NCBI RefSeq assembly: GCF_005503015.1
Contig: NZ_SCOL01000001.1
Coordinates: 1,550,001 to 1,614,000 of the forward strand
Length of the DNA: 64,000 nt
Source: Bacillus sp. E(2018)
GTDB lineage: Bacteria; Bacillota; Bacilli; Bacillales; Fictibacillaceae
Direction: 5' to 3'
Under the pieces are notes generated by a model, which saw only the letters and a program-made list of their open reading frames with translations, did not search any database and was not told the origin of the DNA. A program made the position numbers and the translations under genes. Positions 24,619-32,999 of the stretch are shown piece by piece (position 1 is the first letter of the stretch; each line of letters begins with the position of its first letter).

Positions 24619-25947
24619 GTGAAAGTAGGCGTTGTACTCCCCGTATATCATCAGGAAAGGGAGTATATTTTTGAATGTATAGAATCAGTTGAAAAACAAA
24701 CTTTTCGTGATTTTAAACTTGTAATCGTACTTGATGGACCTAATGATGAAACGGTCGCAGCAATAAAAGAAGCTAGTAAACTTTTAACTATTCCATATGA
24801 GATCGTCGATCGAAAAGTGAACCTTGGAATATCCCCTACATTGAATGAGGGCTTTGACCTTCTTCAAGATTGCCCTTATCTAACGTGGATTTCCAGTGAT
24901 AACAGACATGATCCAAACTTTTTAGAGCGACTAGTCGATACGATGGATCTAGCATCGAAGGATACGGTATTGGTGTATTCATTTTACAGACGGATCGATC
25001 AACATGGAACACCAATCACTTATACAAAAGCATGGTACGAATATGTCGAGCATTTTATGACGAGGAAAAAGGATGAAATATTCCAGAATTGTTTCATTGG
25101 TGCATCATTCTTGTTTACGAGTGAAGCTTTTTCAAAAGCTGGAGGCTATAGGGATAATTTTCCTAACGTCCAAGACCATGATTTTTGGATTCGCTTGCTT
25201 CAACACGGAGATTTTGTACTGCTGCGGGAATATATTATGGAATATCGATTTAATGGACGATATGCTCTAACTACAAACATCCCTCCAGAGCAACTAACGA
25301 TGGAGAGTATGGCTAGCAGTATTGACATTCAAAAGCGTATTGGAAAGTTGCCAAAAGTAAGTGTTCTTCTATACTCACATAACCATGTTAAAACGATCGA
25401 CCATGCACTGAGCAGCATTCTCCAACAAACGTTGAGCGACTTTCAAATCGTTGTAGTGGATGACGGTTCGACCGATTTCACTCCTGATTCTATTCATCTG
25501 ACCCATGACTACAGAATGATTCCATTGCTATTAAATCATCGCGGAAAAGTTGGATCCATTGAGATCGCTCTCGATTATTGTATCGGTGAGTATGTTCTTT
25601 TTATGACTGGAGAAGACTGGCTTGATCCACAAGCGCTAGAGCAGATGGTGTTAAAGATGGAAACCTTACCATCTGAAACAGATTTGTTGGTAACAAATCA
25701 TAAAATTTGGTACGATCGTCGAGGACGTTTGACTTCAGGGCCAATTATAAATGGCACTCGATATGGTAAATCCCCTTTAAACAAAACCATTCAACCATAC
25801 GCAGTAATGTATCGATTAAGTTCTCTTCATAAAAGTTTGAGTGGAGTCTCACAAGATCAAGTTGAAACTCACTTTTATAGTCAGCATATTAAGCCTGGAA
25901 ATGCGCATTGGATGAATATGGCTCTATACCATAAACGAATGAAATAA
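24619..25947 (+). CDS. Protein with two family-2 glycosyltransferase domains
   Basis: A 442-residue protein with two GT-A (GT2) domains in tandem. Domain 1 (about 1-225) begins VGVVLPVYHQEREYIFECIESVEKQTF and has the S-S-D-N metal/nucleotide motif (WISSDNRHD). Domain 2 (about 245-442) begins VSVLLYSHNHVKTIDHALSSILQQ with VVVDDGSTDF, and ends soon after EDWLDPQAL. The second domain is shorter than a full GT2 (about 200 against 250 residues), so it may be degenerate. GTG 24619 is chosen from AGGAGG. The gene is divergent from sat and has its own SigK-like -10, so it likely acts in spore-surface glycan assembly. Confidence 0.85.
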   Translation: MKVGVVLPVYHQEREYIFECIESVEKQTFRDFKLVIVLDGPNDETVAAIKEASKLLTIPYEIVDRKVNLGISPTLNEGFDLLQDCPYLTWISSDNRHDPNFLERLVDTMDLASKDTVLVYSFYRRIDQHGTPITYTKAWYEYVEHFMTRKKDEIFQNCFIGASFLFTSEAFSKAGGYRDNFPNVQDHDFWIRLLQHGDFVLLREYIMEYRFNGRYALTTNIPPEQLTMESMASSIDIQKRIGKLPKVSVLLYSHNHVKTIDHALSSILQQTLSDFQIVVVDDGSTDFTPDSIHLTHDYRMIPLLLNHRGKVGSIEIALDYCIGEYVLFMTGEDWLDPQALEQMVLKMETLPSETDLLVTNHKIWYDRRGRLTSGPIINGTRYGKSPLNKTIQPYAVMYRLSSLHKSLSGVSQDQVETHFYSQHIKPGNAHWMNMALYHKRMK

Positions 25948-25948
25948 A

Positions 25949-25984
25949 AAAAGCGTCCCAATGAATTAGGGACGCTTTTTTTAG
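25949..25984. terminator. Bidirectional terminator
   Basis: AAGCGTCCC and GGGACGCTT flank AATGAATTA with long A/T runs on both sides, between convergent genes. Confidence 0.9.
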
Positions 25985-26001
25985 TATATTAACTTTTTAA
26001 A

Positions 26002-26871
26002 TTAACTGATTGATCTGTAGAAAGTAAGAATTTGCTGTATTGAAATTTCTAATGGGTATTTTTTTTGCCAATGGAGTTCTTGTATGAGTTTTGAATCCAT
26101 TACATGAGGACTGTTATCTGGAGAAGAGCACGTCTCTAAAAAAGTAAGTTTTTCTTTCGTAAACGTTTGAAAGATATCAGCCACTTCTAACAGCGTTGTC
26201 ATCTTTCCTGACCCCAATTCGTAAGTCTTATTTTTAGAGCCTTTCTTCAACAGAACTTCATAAGCAGATATCGCATCTCTTACATCTAAGAACTCTCGCT
26301 CGTTTTTAAGATGACTGATGTTGATAGCACTTTTATCACCAGTCTTCTCCATCTGAATAATACGGTTTGCTAAAAAAGAAACGAAACCAGGTGATCTGCC
26401 TGGTCCGATTAAATTACATGGTTTTGCTACCATAAGTTGAAGATCAAATAGATGCGCCCAGTCCGTTACAAGCTCTTCTTGATGTTTTTTACTCACTCCA
26501 TAAGGATGATCTGTTCCTGAGAGAGCTGAGCTCACAATAACTGTGCGACACGATGGAACAGCTTTACGTATAGCATCCAGCAAATAAAGGGTACCGAGAA
26601 AATTCACTTCAATCGTTGATGCAGGATCATTCCATGAGCGGGGTACAGAATTTACACCTGCCAGATGCAAACAGAAGTCAGGTTTATAGGTATTAAAGAT
26701 CTCAGAAACTTTTTCTTTGTCTAAAAGGTCACAGATAACTGTACACACCTTTAAGTCAGATAGATAACTCCTTGAGATCCCAATCACTTCATACCCTTTA
26801 TCTGCAAAGTGCTGACATGCATGAATTCCTGTAAATCCTGCTGCACCCGTAATTACGATTTTTTTTTTCAT
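26002..26871 (-). CDS. NAD-dependent sugar epimerase/dehydratase (SDR family)
   Basis: A 289-residue extended short-chain dehydrogenase acting on a nucleotide sugar. The Rossmann motif is G-A-A-G-F-T-G at the N-terminus, and the catalytic Y-G-V-S-K is in HPYGVSKKHQEEL. The N-L-I-G-P-G-R-S-P-G-F stretch resembles GDP-6-deoxy-4-keto sugar reductases (Rmd) and GDP-mannose 4,6-dehydratase relatives. The reaction is not certain. It is the last gene of the four-gene sugar operon. Its ATG overlaps the previous stop (ATGA), showing translational coupling. Confidence 0.82.
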   Translation of the reverse strand: MKKKIVITGAAGFTGIHACQHFADKGYEVIGISRSYLSDLKVCTVICDLLDKEKVSEIFNTYKPDFCLHLAGVNSVPRSWNDPASTIEVNFLGTLYLLDAIRKAVPSCRTVIVSSALSGTDHPYGVSKKHQEELVTDWAHLFDLQLMVAKPCNLIGPGRSPGFVSFLANRIIQMEKTGDKSAINISHLKNEREFLDVRDAISAYEVLLKKGSKNKTYELGSGKMTTLLEVADIFQTFTKEKLTFLETCSSPDNSPHVMDSKLIQELHWQKKYPLEISIQQILTFYRSIS

Positions 26872-27683
26872 TTCAACCAATCTTTTAAATCTTGCACCTG
26901 TTTTTCGTAAGTTGCCACTTTAAATGCAGAATCTAACCTGGTGTTAAAAAGCGTTCGATCTAATCGTGGCTCGGTATGCGGGATAATATCAACGTCATCC
27001 TTTTGATAGATATCCTTGATAATCTTTAAAAGTTCATACTTTGAAAGAATTTCGGGAGCGGTTAAGTGGTAAAGGCCAGTAATCGGATTAGTGATGGTAT
27101 GCTCAATAAATCTAGCAAGCTCTAACGTTGTAACACCGTTCCATTTCACATGGGTAAAACCTTTGATGGTTCCCTTTTGTTTAATAAACCAGTGAAATAA
27201 ACCGATACCATTCTTCAGCTCAGGACCAATAATGGAAGTTCGAATCGTTAGATGTGGTTGTGCTTTTATTTCTCCAAGCTGTTTTGTTTTGGCATACATC
27301 GTGAGTCCATCTGGAACAGATTCTTCATTGTAATTACCTTGATGTCCACTGAACACACAATCCGTACTAATGTGGATAAGTTTTCCACCAAACACATTAA
27401 GCTGTTTCGCTAACTCGTGTGGAAGTAAGCTGTTAACCAGAATGGCTTCTCTTTGATGAATGGCAGCATACTCATTTAAAAGACCGATGCAATTAATAAT
27501 AAGATCGGGTTTATGGTGCTGCACAACTTCAGCAATCTGCGTTAAGTTCGTTGCATCCAGCTGAATATGGCCCTCCGTCCCATCTCTAGAAGTCAGAAGG
27601 AGCTCATGTGATGTCTTTGTTTTGAAATAGGAGGCGATCATATGACCAGCCATCCCATTCGCCCCTAGAATCATGATCTTCAA
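26868..27683 (-). CDS. RmlD-like nucleotide-sugar reductase (WbvR type)
   Basis: A 271-residue SDR of the RmlD substrate-binding family. The motifs are G-A-N-G-M-A-G-H, then HISTDCVFSG, then Y-A-K-T-K-Q-L-G-E. Coming directly after a CapE/FnlA-type dehydratase, it most resembles the WbvR-type reductase. WbvR reduces UDP-2-acetamido-2,6-dideoxy-L-arabino-4-hexulose to UDP-L-RhaNAc. S. aureus CapF, which leads to L-FucNAc, is larger and carries a cupin domain that is absent here. The assignment is by family and operon, so the stereochemistry is uncertain. Both ends overlap neighbours by 4 bp. Confidence 0.8.
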   Translation of the reverse strand: MKIMILGANGMAGHMIASYFKTKTSHELLLTSRDGTEGHIQLDATNLTQIAEVVQHHKPDLIINCIGLLNEYAAIHQREAILVNSLLPHELAKQLNVFGGKLIHISTDCVFSGHQGNYNEESVPDGLTMYAKTKQLGEIKAQPHLTIRTSIIGPELKNGIGLFHWFIKQKGTIKGFTHVKWNGVTTLELARFIEHTITNPITGLYHLTAPEILSKYELLKIIKDIYQKDDVDIIPHTEPRLDRTLFNTRLDSAFKVATYEKQVQDLKDWLK

Positions 27684-28666
27684 GACAGAAATCCACCTTC
27701 AACAAGCATCTTATGAATCTCTTCCTTCGTCATTAAATCAGTCTCAGAACTATAACTTTCTAGCTCTACTTTTTCGTAAGAGGCATAATGCTGATTCAAA
27801 CCTTCAATATCAATAGTCGGAAGAATAACGAAGTATTCGTTATCGAAGAGAACTGTTGTTGCACTTTCATATTCAGATAACAGGATTTCATGAAGCTTCT
27901 CTCCTGGACGTTTTCCAAGCTCGATCATCTTTACGCCTTTTTCTCCTGATGCATCAATAAGAACTTGTGCTAGATCTGTAATCTTGCACGTAGGCATCTT
28001 CATAACAAAGATCTCACCGCCTACACTCTCATAAGTGGCTTTAAAAAGTAACGAGATCGCTTCCTCTAATGTTAAAAAGAAACGTGTCATTTCAAAATCA
28101 GTAATGCCCACTTGTCCTTTATTCTTGATCTGACTTTTAAAAACATGAATAACGCTGCCATTCGTACCTAAGACATTTCCACCTCTTACGCATACAAATC
28201 TTGTATGTTTGCTCAGTAGGTTTGCATGAATGATTAACTTTTCACCGATCGCTTTCGTCATTCCATAAAGATTAGAAGGATTCGCTGCTTTGTCAGTTGA
28301 AATATAGATCACTTTCGTTACCTTATGATGAATGGCTGTTTCGATTACATTTTGTGTTCCTTGAATATTACTTTTTAGTGCTTCATAAGGTTGAAGCTCA
28401 CAGATCGGCACATGCTTTAATGCTGCAAGATGATAGATATAATCTATGCCTTCACTCGCTCTCATCAAGGAATCTTTATCTCTGATATCACCAATCATAA
28501 AGGTAAGCTTGGGATTATAATCAAACTGTCTTTGCATAGCTACTTGACTTGCTTCATTACGTGAGAGGACGATGATTTCTTTCGGTTCTTTTGGCAGAAG
28601 CTGTTTGACTAGCTCATGACCCCAAGACCCCGTGCCCCCCGTAATTAAAATTCTTTTATTAAACAA
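27680..28666 (-). CDS. UDP-GlcNAc 4,6-dehydratase/5-epimerase (CapE/FnlA/WbjB type)
   Basis: A 328-residue inverting UDP-GlcNAc 4,6-dehydratase. The cofactor motif is GGTGSWG. STDKAANPSNLYGMTKAIGEK holds the family's Asp-Lys acid pair and the Y-x-x-x-K, and MTRFFLTLEEAISLL is characteristic of CapE/FnlA. The C-terminal tail ending EEIHKMLVEGGFL also matches that group rather than PseB or CapD (large). It would make the 4-keto-6-deoxy intermediate used by the next two enzymes. It overlaps the epimerase gene upstream by 8 bp. Confidence 0.88.
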   Translation of the reverse strand: MFNKRILITGGTGSWGHELVKQLLPKEPKEIIVLSRNEASQVAMQRQFDYNPKLTFMIGDIRDKDSLMRASEGIDYIYHLAALKHVPICELQPYEALKSNIQGTQNVIETAIHHKVTKVIYISTDKAANPSNLYGMTKAIGEKLIIHANLLSKHTRFVCVRGGNVLGTNGSVIHVFKSQIKNKGQVGITDFEMTRFFLTLEEAISLLFKATYESVGGEIFVMKMPTCKITDLAQVLIDASGEKGVKMIELGKRPGEKLHEILLSEYESATTVLFDNEYFVILPTIDIEGLNQHYASYEKVELESYSSETDLMTKEEIHKMLVEGGFLS

Positions 28667-29750
28667 TACTATTTCCTCCTAAAATAAACTTTACGACTCG
28701 ATCTGAAACATCTAAATCTCCATAGCCTTCGGGAATGGACCATTGCTTCTTCTGATTTGTCATTACTTTTACTGAAGCCAAAATCTGTTCTGCTGAAACA
28801 CCCGAAACACAATTGCTGCCGCACTCAACAGTTTCTGGCCGTTCAGTACTATTTCTCATCGTTACAGTCGGTACTTGGAACAAACAACATTCCTCTTGAA
28901 CGGTCCCGCTATCTGTTAGTGCACAAAATGCGTGCTTTTCTAACTTTACAAAATCAAAAAATCCAAAGGGTTCATGAAACTGTACCAACGGATGCATCTG
29001 TAACGTACTGCTCTCTAGAATTCTTGATTTCGTACGTGGATGAATGGAACAGATAATAGGCATGTTAAAATGTTCAGCAACTAAATTTAAACCTGTTAAT
29101 ATTTCTTTTAAATGAACGTGATTGTCCACGTTCTCAGCACGATGGGCTGTGACTAACATATATTTTCCTTTTGAAACATTTAACTTTTCTAGAATTCTGC
29201 TATTATCAATCTGTTCTTCAAATTGAGTTAACACTTCATAGATCGGGTTACCTGAAACCATGATTCGGTTAATAGGAACGCCTTCTCTTATTAAGTTCTC
29301 TCTACTGTATTTGGTATACGGCAGATTAAAGGTAGAGATGGCGTCAATTACTTTTCTGTTTTTCTCTTCTGGTACATTCAGGTCAAAACATCGGTTACCC
29401 GCTTCCATATGAACAACCGGTATGTTCAACCTTTCTGTAACGATAGAAGACAGAGCACTGTTCGTATCACCTAGAACCAAAACTTTATCTGGCCTCTCGT
29501 GCAACAATATTTTCTCTAGCTCTGAAAACAGATGTGCAATTTGATTTCCGAAAGAAAATTGTTGTTTCATTAAAATATAGTCTGGCTTTCTGAGTTGAAA
29601 CTCTTGGAAAAACACGTCGTTTAACGAAGGTGTAAAATTTTGTCCCGTATGAATCAAAACATGTTGATCTGCTAACTGATCAAGTTTTTTGATGATCAAA
29701 CTTAGCCGTATAATCTCTGGACGTGTTCCAAGAATAGTTACTATTTTCAA
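28659..29750 (-). CDS. UDP-N-acetylglucosamine 2-epimerase-type enzyme (CapG/WbjD/WecB family)
   Basis: A 363-residue UDP-HexNAc 2-epimerase. It opens GTRPEIIRLS; the substrate motif is HMEAGNRCFDLNVPEEKNRKVID, which is closer to CapG/WbjD/WbvD than to WecB's G-L-R-T version. It also has TAHRAENV and the C-terminal TDSGTVQEECC. With the next two genes it completes the three-enzyme route to UDP-L-QuiNAc or UDP-L-FucNAc. It is the first gene of the operon. A perfect SigK -10 (CATAGTTTA) lies 40 bp upstream. Confidence 0.88.
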   Translation of the reverse strand: MKIVTILGTRPEIIRLSLIIKKLDQLADQHVLIHTGQNFTPSLNDVFFQEFQLRKPDYILMKQQFSFGNQIAHLFSELEKILLHERPDKVLVLGDTNSALSSIVTERLNIPVVHMEAGNRCFDLNVPEEKNRKVIDAISTFNLPYTKYSRENLIREGVPINRIMVSGNPIYEVLTQFEEQIDNSRILEKLNVSKGKYMLVTAHRAENVDNHVHLKEILTGLNLVAEHFNMPIICSIHPRTKSRILESSTLQMHPLVQFHEPFGFFDFVKLEKHAFCALTDSGTVQEECCLFQVPTVTMRNSTERPETVECGSNCVSGVSAEQILASVKVMTNQKKQWSIPEGYGDLDVSDRVVKFILGGNSIV

Positions 29751-29789
29751 TGAAACTCTCCTTCCTTTATTAAAATTAAGACTTTATAT

Positions 29790-29798
29790 TAAACTATG
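29790..29798 (-). promoter_or_regulatory. SigK-like -10 box of the UDP-sugar operon
   Basis: CATAGTTTA on the minus strand matches CATANNNTA fully. The nearest upstream AC is 14 bp away, shorter than the consensus 17, so the -35 is uncertain. Confidence 0.45.
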
Positions 29799-29840
29799 AT
29801 TGTATTCCCAATGTGGACTAGACCCCTACCCTGTACATAT

Positions 29841-29868
29841 AAAAAAAGGCACCCCTTAAAGAAGGGTG
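29841..29868 (-). terminator. Orphan terminator between divergent sugar genes
   Basis: CACCCCTT and AAGGGTG pair around AAAG, and seven T follow on the minus strand. It lies upstream of the epimerase operon's promoter, so it would stop antisense transcripts from the 29930 gene rather than end a gene. Confidence 0.55.
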
Positions 29869-29929
29869 TTTAGAACATCTTTCTTATCAATTCATACAAT
29901 GACTTATAGAATTTAAAAGGAGTTCATGT

Positions 29930-30988
29930 ATGATCAAAGCTAAAATTTTGTTTGTTTTCTATTTACCTAGCGGTGGGATGGAAACATTGAACCGTCAGCG
30001 CTGCAAAGCACTTAAAAATCATGGCATCGAGTGTCATCTTCTATACTTGCAGAATGGTACAGGCATGCAGAACATATCAGAGATTCCCACTTATATTACG
30101 AATAACGATACAGAGATTAAAAGAATACTCCTGGATGAATTTGATGCCATCTTTGTCTGCTCAGACATTAACTTACTTCAGCGTATAAGAAATCTTGGGT
30201 TTACAGGTAAACTTATTTATGAGGTGCAAGGGTTAGGTAGTTACCAAAACGCTGAAAAAATTCTGCTTCAAGCAAAGCCTAACGTGGAAACATACTCAAA
30301 CGGAATCCTTTTTCCAAATACACCTCATCTAATCAACTTGATTCATGCCTATTATCCTTCCATACCTAAATACTGCTTTCATAATTGTTTTGATAAAGAT
30401 GAATTTCGTTATGTTTCAATGGAAAAACCGAGCTTTCCAATCGTTGGCTGGGTCGGGAGAATTGAAGAGAATAAAAATTGGAAAGACTACCTGGAGTTTT
30501 CCTTTCGCTTCTTAAAACATAAGCCTGACACTCAATTTTGGATGTTCATAGACGACACGCTAGGCGATCAAAAGGAACGAATGAAGTTTAATAGACTGGT
30601 GACTCAGATGGGGTTAACCTCTGCATTAAAACTGCACGCGAACATCCCACATAAACAGATGGCCAACTACTTTTCTATGATTGGCGATTCTGGAGGATTC
30701 TTATTATCGACTTCTAAAGTGGAAGGATTCGGTTACGCAGTCATTGAGGCAATGAGCTGCAGATGCCCTGTACTCTCTTCTGATTCAGATGGTGTAAAAG
30801 CATTCATCACTCATAATCAGACTGGTAAATTTTATACGAATTCTAGAATTGAAACGGCTGTTCCGGAAGCATTAGAGCTGGTAAACAATGCTGTTTTACG
30901 TTCAAGTATAATAGATCAAGCATACAATCACTTAGATGTATTTAACCTGGATACGTATGCCCAAGAATTTATTAATGTCTTAAAATAA
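29930..30988 (+). CDS. Family-4 (GT-B) glycosyltransferase
   Basis: A 352-residue GT-B fold glycosyltransferase. The N-terminal domain opens with LFVFYLPSGGMETLNRQRCKAL, matching the acceptor loop of GT4 enzymes. The C-terminal domain has the nucleotide-sugar motif, seen as STSKVEGFGYAVIEAMSCRCPVLSSDSDGVKAFI, with the conserved E-G-F-G-x-x-x-x-E-A-M. ATG 29930 follows AAAAGGAG. A CATACAATG box (one mismatch from SigK -10, AC 16 bp upstream) lies at 29893-29901. It lies within the glycan block, divergent from the UDP-sugar operon. Acceptor and sugar are not known. Confidence 0.85.
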   Translation: MIKAKILFVFYLPSGGMETLNRQRCKALKNHGIECHLLYLQNGTGMQNISEIPTYITNNDTEIKRILLDEFDAIFVCSDINLLQRIRNLGFTGKLIYEVQGLGSYQNAEKILLQAKPNVETYSNGILFPNTPHLINLIHAYYPSIPKYCFHNCFDKDEFRYVSMEKPSFPIVGWVGRIEENKNWKDYLEFSFRFLKHKPDTQFWMFIDDTLGDQKERMKFNRLVTQMGLTSALKLHANIPHKQMANYFSMIGDSGGFLLSTSKVEGFGYAVIEAMSCRCPVLSSDSDGVKAFITHNQTGKFYTNSRIETAVPEALELVNNAVLRSSIIDQAYNHLDVFNLDTYAQEFINVLK

Positions 30989-31014
30989 AATACAAATATG
31001 CGAACTTTGTACAA

Positions 31015-31044
31015 ATAAAAAAAGCTCCTAAAGGGGGCTTTTTT
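31015..31044. terminator. Bidirectional terminator between convergent glycosyltransferases
   Basis: AAAAAGCTCC and GGGGGCTTTTTTT pair around TAAA, with A/T runs on both sides. Confidence 0.8.
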
Positions 31045-31763
31045 TATTTGCCTATAATTCGCTTAACAATCTGGTGAGTCATCATTCTTTTATATCTTTT
31101 AGAGACAAGTTTAACTTCTTTTATTATTGACGGCTTTCGTACCTGTGAACCCATTTTACTGTGCACGCGATAATAAGTTAACGGCTGATTGTAGTGAAAA
31201 AATTGAATGTCCGAACAGATCACTCGTAACCAATAATCATAATCTTGCGTACTGGGAAGCTCTTCATCAAAGTAGCCTACTTGGTGAATCAATTTTTTAT
31301 CCATCATTACTGTACAGCCATTGATTACACAGCTTCTTCTCATCACTTTAAGAAACGCCAAATAATCAGTGTTGTCAAAACCGAGTGTTGAACTTGTAAG
31401 AACATTGTACTCATTCATAAGTCTGAAGTTCGTACTGCTGATCAGCGCTCCTACTTCTTTCATAAAAGCAACCTGACGTTCTACTTTGTTTGGAAGAAAC
31501 ATGTCATCAGAACTTAACCAGCAAACAAATTCACCACTCGCAGCTTTTATACCAGTATTCAAAGCACTTGCCGTTCCACCGTTCGGTTTAGAGAGGATTG
31601 TTACCCGATCTCTATACGGTTCTAGTTTGTCGTTGTGTTGAAACGACCCATCATTCACGACAATAATCTCGATATTATTGTACGTTTGATCTAATGCACT
31701 TTGTATAGCATGTGAAATATAAGTACAGTTGTAAAAAGGGATAATAATAGATACTTTATCCAT
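31044..31763 (-). CDS. Family-2 glycosyltransferase
   Basis: A 239-residue single-domain GT2 enzyme. It opens VSIIIPFYNCTYISHAIQSALDQTY, then EIIVVNDGS. A GGTASALNTGIKAASGEFVCWLSSDDMFLP segment holds the S-S-D-D metal motif, and STQDYDYWLRV is the conserved acidic loop (E/T-D-Y-D-W-L). ATG 31763 follows directly on the upstream gene's stop, with AAAGGA before it. The pair with the CgeB-like gene suggests they act on the same glycan. Confidence 0.9.
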   Translation of the reverse strand: MDKVSIIIPFYNCTYISHAIQSALDQTYNNIEIIVVNDGSFQHNDKLEPYRDRVTILSKPNGGTASALNTGIKAASGEFVCWLSSDDMFLPNKVERQVAFMKEVGALISSTNFRLMNEYNVLTSSTLGFDNTDYLAFLKVMRRSCVINGCTVMMDKKLIHQVGYFDEELPSTQDYDYWLRVICSDIQFFHYNQPLTYYRVHSKMGSQVRKPSIIKEVKLVSKRYKRMMTHQIVKRIIGK

Positions 31764-32696
31764 TTATGATTTCCTTTCAATAATAGTTTGTATTTTGTGT
31801 ATCATTTCTAGAGCTCTTTTGCTTGAAGTATGTCTCTCGTGAATCATCTTATAACCTTGCTTAGAAATAATATTCCTTTCTGTTTCGTTAGCAAGGTAAT
31901 AATCGATCTTATCTTTATAATTATCGAAATCTATTTCTACGAACGTTTGACCATCGATAAATCCAAGTTCATATAATTCTGGTGAACCTGGAGCAAGCAA
32001 CAATGTATTTGATGCCAAGACTTCGAAATACTTTAAAAGTGGATAATGATAGATTGAATCACATGTAATAAATAACTTTGCTGCGTTGATCTCTTTTGCA
32101 TATTCTGTGCCTGAGATAATTTCTTTCTCATGCGCATTTATATCACGGTATCCAGGATGCTTGAAGGTTTTAAACCCATTGAAAGTTTTCATCTCTTTCA
32201 TAATCTGAACTCTAAGAGGATAAAGATGCGGATAGTTTGCACCTACCATTAGTAAATCTGTTCTCTTTACAAGTTGATAATCTTTAAATACATGTTCATT
32301 CACATGATGCGGGAACCAATGCACCTTATCTGATAGTGCAGGAAACGCATTATTAAATGCTTCATTATAATGAGGAAATAAGACCTTAAAGCAGTTTAAC
32401 TTCATTATCCTCTCGCGTAATTTCGGATTGTAATGCAAATCGTGAACGATCATTCCAGATGGTATGTTTAATGTCTCGAGCCCATTTATAAAAGGACTAT
32501 AATTCTTATGAATATCATTAAAAAGTATGAAATCAGGTTTCCTTTGTAGACGTGAAAGAATATATTGAATAGAAGCATGCTCACTCCATACTTCAACGTT
32601 CAAATGTTTTTGAAGTTCTTGATATAAATAAAAACTTGATTTATCAATGAATTGACTAGTGTCTTTTGTGATAAAAAGTATGTTGAACTTGCTCAT
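31764..32696 (-). CDS. CgeB-like glycosyltransferase
   Basis: A 310-residue protein resembling CgeB and the Glyco_trans_1_2 family, found in spore-surface glycosylation. The C-terminal part shows YPLLKYFEVLASNTLLLAPGSPELYELGFIDGQTFVEID, then a YYLANETERNIISKQGYKMIHERHTSSKRA stretch characteristic of that group. Residues 1-150 form the first Rossmann-like domain with IVHDLHYNPKLRERI. In B. subtilis cgeB is SigK/GerE-controlled and affects crust polysaccharide. ATG 32696 follows AAAGGG. It is 1 bp from the GT2 gene. Confidence 0.78.
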   Translation of the reverse strand: MSKFNILFITKDTSQFIDKSSFYLYQELQKHLNVEVWSEHASIQYILSRLQRKPDFILFNDIHKNYSPFINGLETLNIPSGMIVHDLHYNPKLRERIMKLNCFKVLFPHYNEAFNNAFPALSDKVHWFPHHVNEHVFKDYQLVKRTDLLMVGANYPHLYPLRVQIMKEMKTFNGFKTFKHPGYRDINAHEKEIISGTEYAKEINAAKLFITCDSIYHYPLLKYFEVLASNTLLLAPGSPELYELGFIDGQTFVEIDFDNYKDKIDYYLANETERNIISKQGYKMIHERHTSSKRALEMIHKIQTIIERKS

Positions 32697-32721
32697 GATT
32701 AACCCTTTCTAAATAAATTGA

Positions 32722-32749
32722 AAAGACTTCATGTAAACATGAAGTCTTC
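32722..32749 (-). terminator. Terminator after the 69-residue gene
   Basis: AAGACTTCATG and CATGAAGTCTT form an 11-bp perfect stem followed on the minus strand by TTTTC. It separates the small beta-protein genes from the CgeB-like gene, though some read-through is likely since no promoter was seen for the latter. Confidence 0.75.
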
Positions 32750-32757
32750 GTTTTAGA

Positions 32758-32967
32758 TTAAAGCTCGATACCTACAATATCAACTAGACGGATATAATAA
32801 ATTGAACCTGCACCAGATCCTGCACCAGAAAAAATTACAAAGTCTGTTTCAACAGATACAACAGTTACACCGAACAGGTTAGTCTCTTCACATTTTGTAA
32901 ATACTTGTGTAATTACAATATTTTGCGCTTGCATATTTGTTAGCATGTTTCTAAAAATAACTGCCAA
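32758..32967 (-). CDS. Small beta-barrel-like protein, single unit (a)
   Basis: A 69-residue protein of the same repeat family as the triple-unit protein at 13446. It begins M-A-V-I-F and contains GVTVVSVETDFVIFSG (the V-x-x-V-x-x-D-F/Y-I core). It ends IYYIRLVDIVGIEL, matching the I-P-x-x-x-I-x-x-I-D tail. It has one Cys and a Gly/Ala/Ser loop. The start is TTG 32967, well spaced from GAGGGGGTG; the GTG at 32976 lies inside that site. It lies 32 bp after the next gene, with which it likely forms an operon. Confidence 0.65.
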   Translation of the reverse strand: MAVIFRNMLTNMQAQNIVITQVFTKCEETNLFGVTVVSVETDFVIFSGAGSGAGSIYYIRLVDIVGIEL

Positions 32968-32999
32968 TATTCGCACCCCCTCAGTGAAATGAAAAATTA

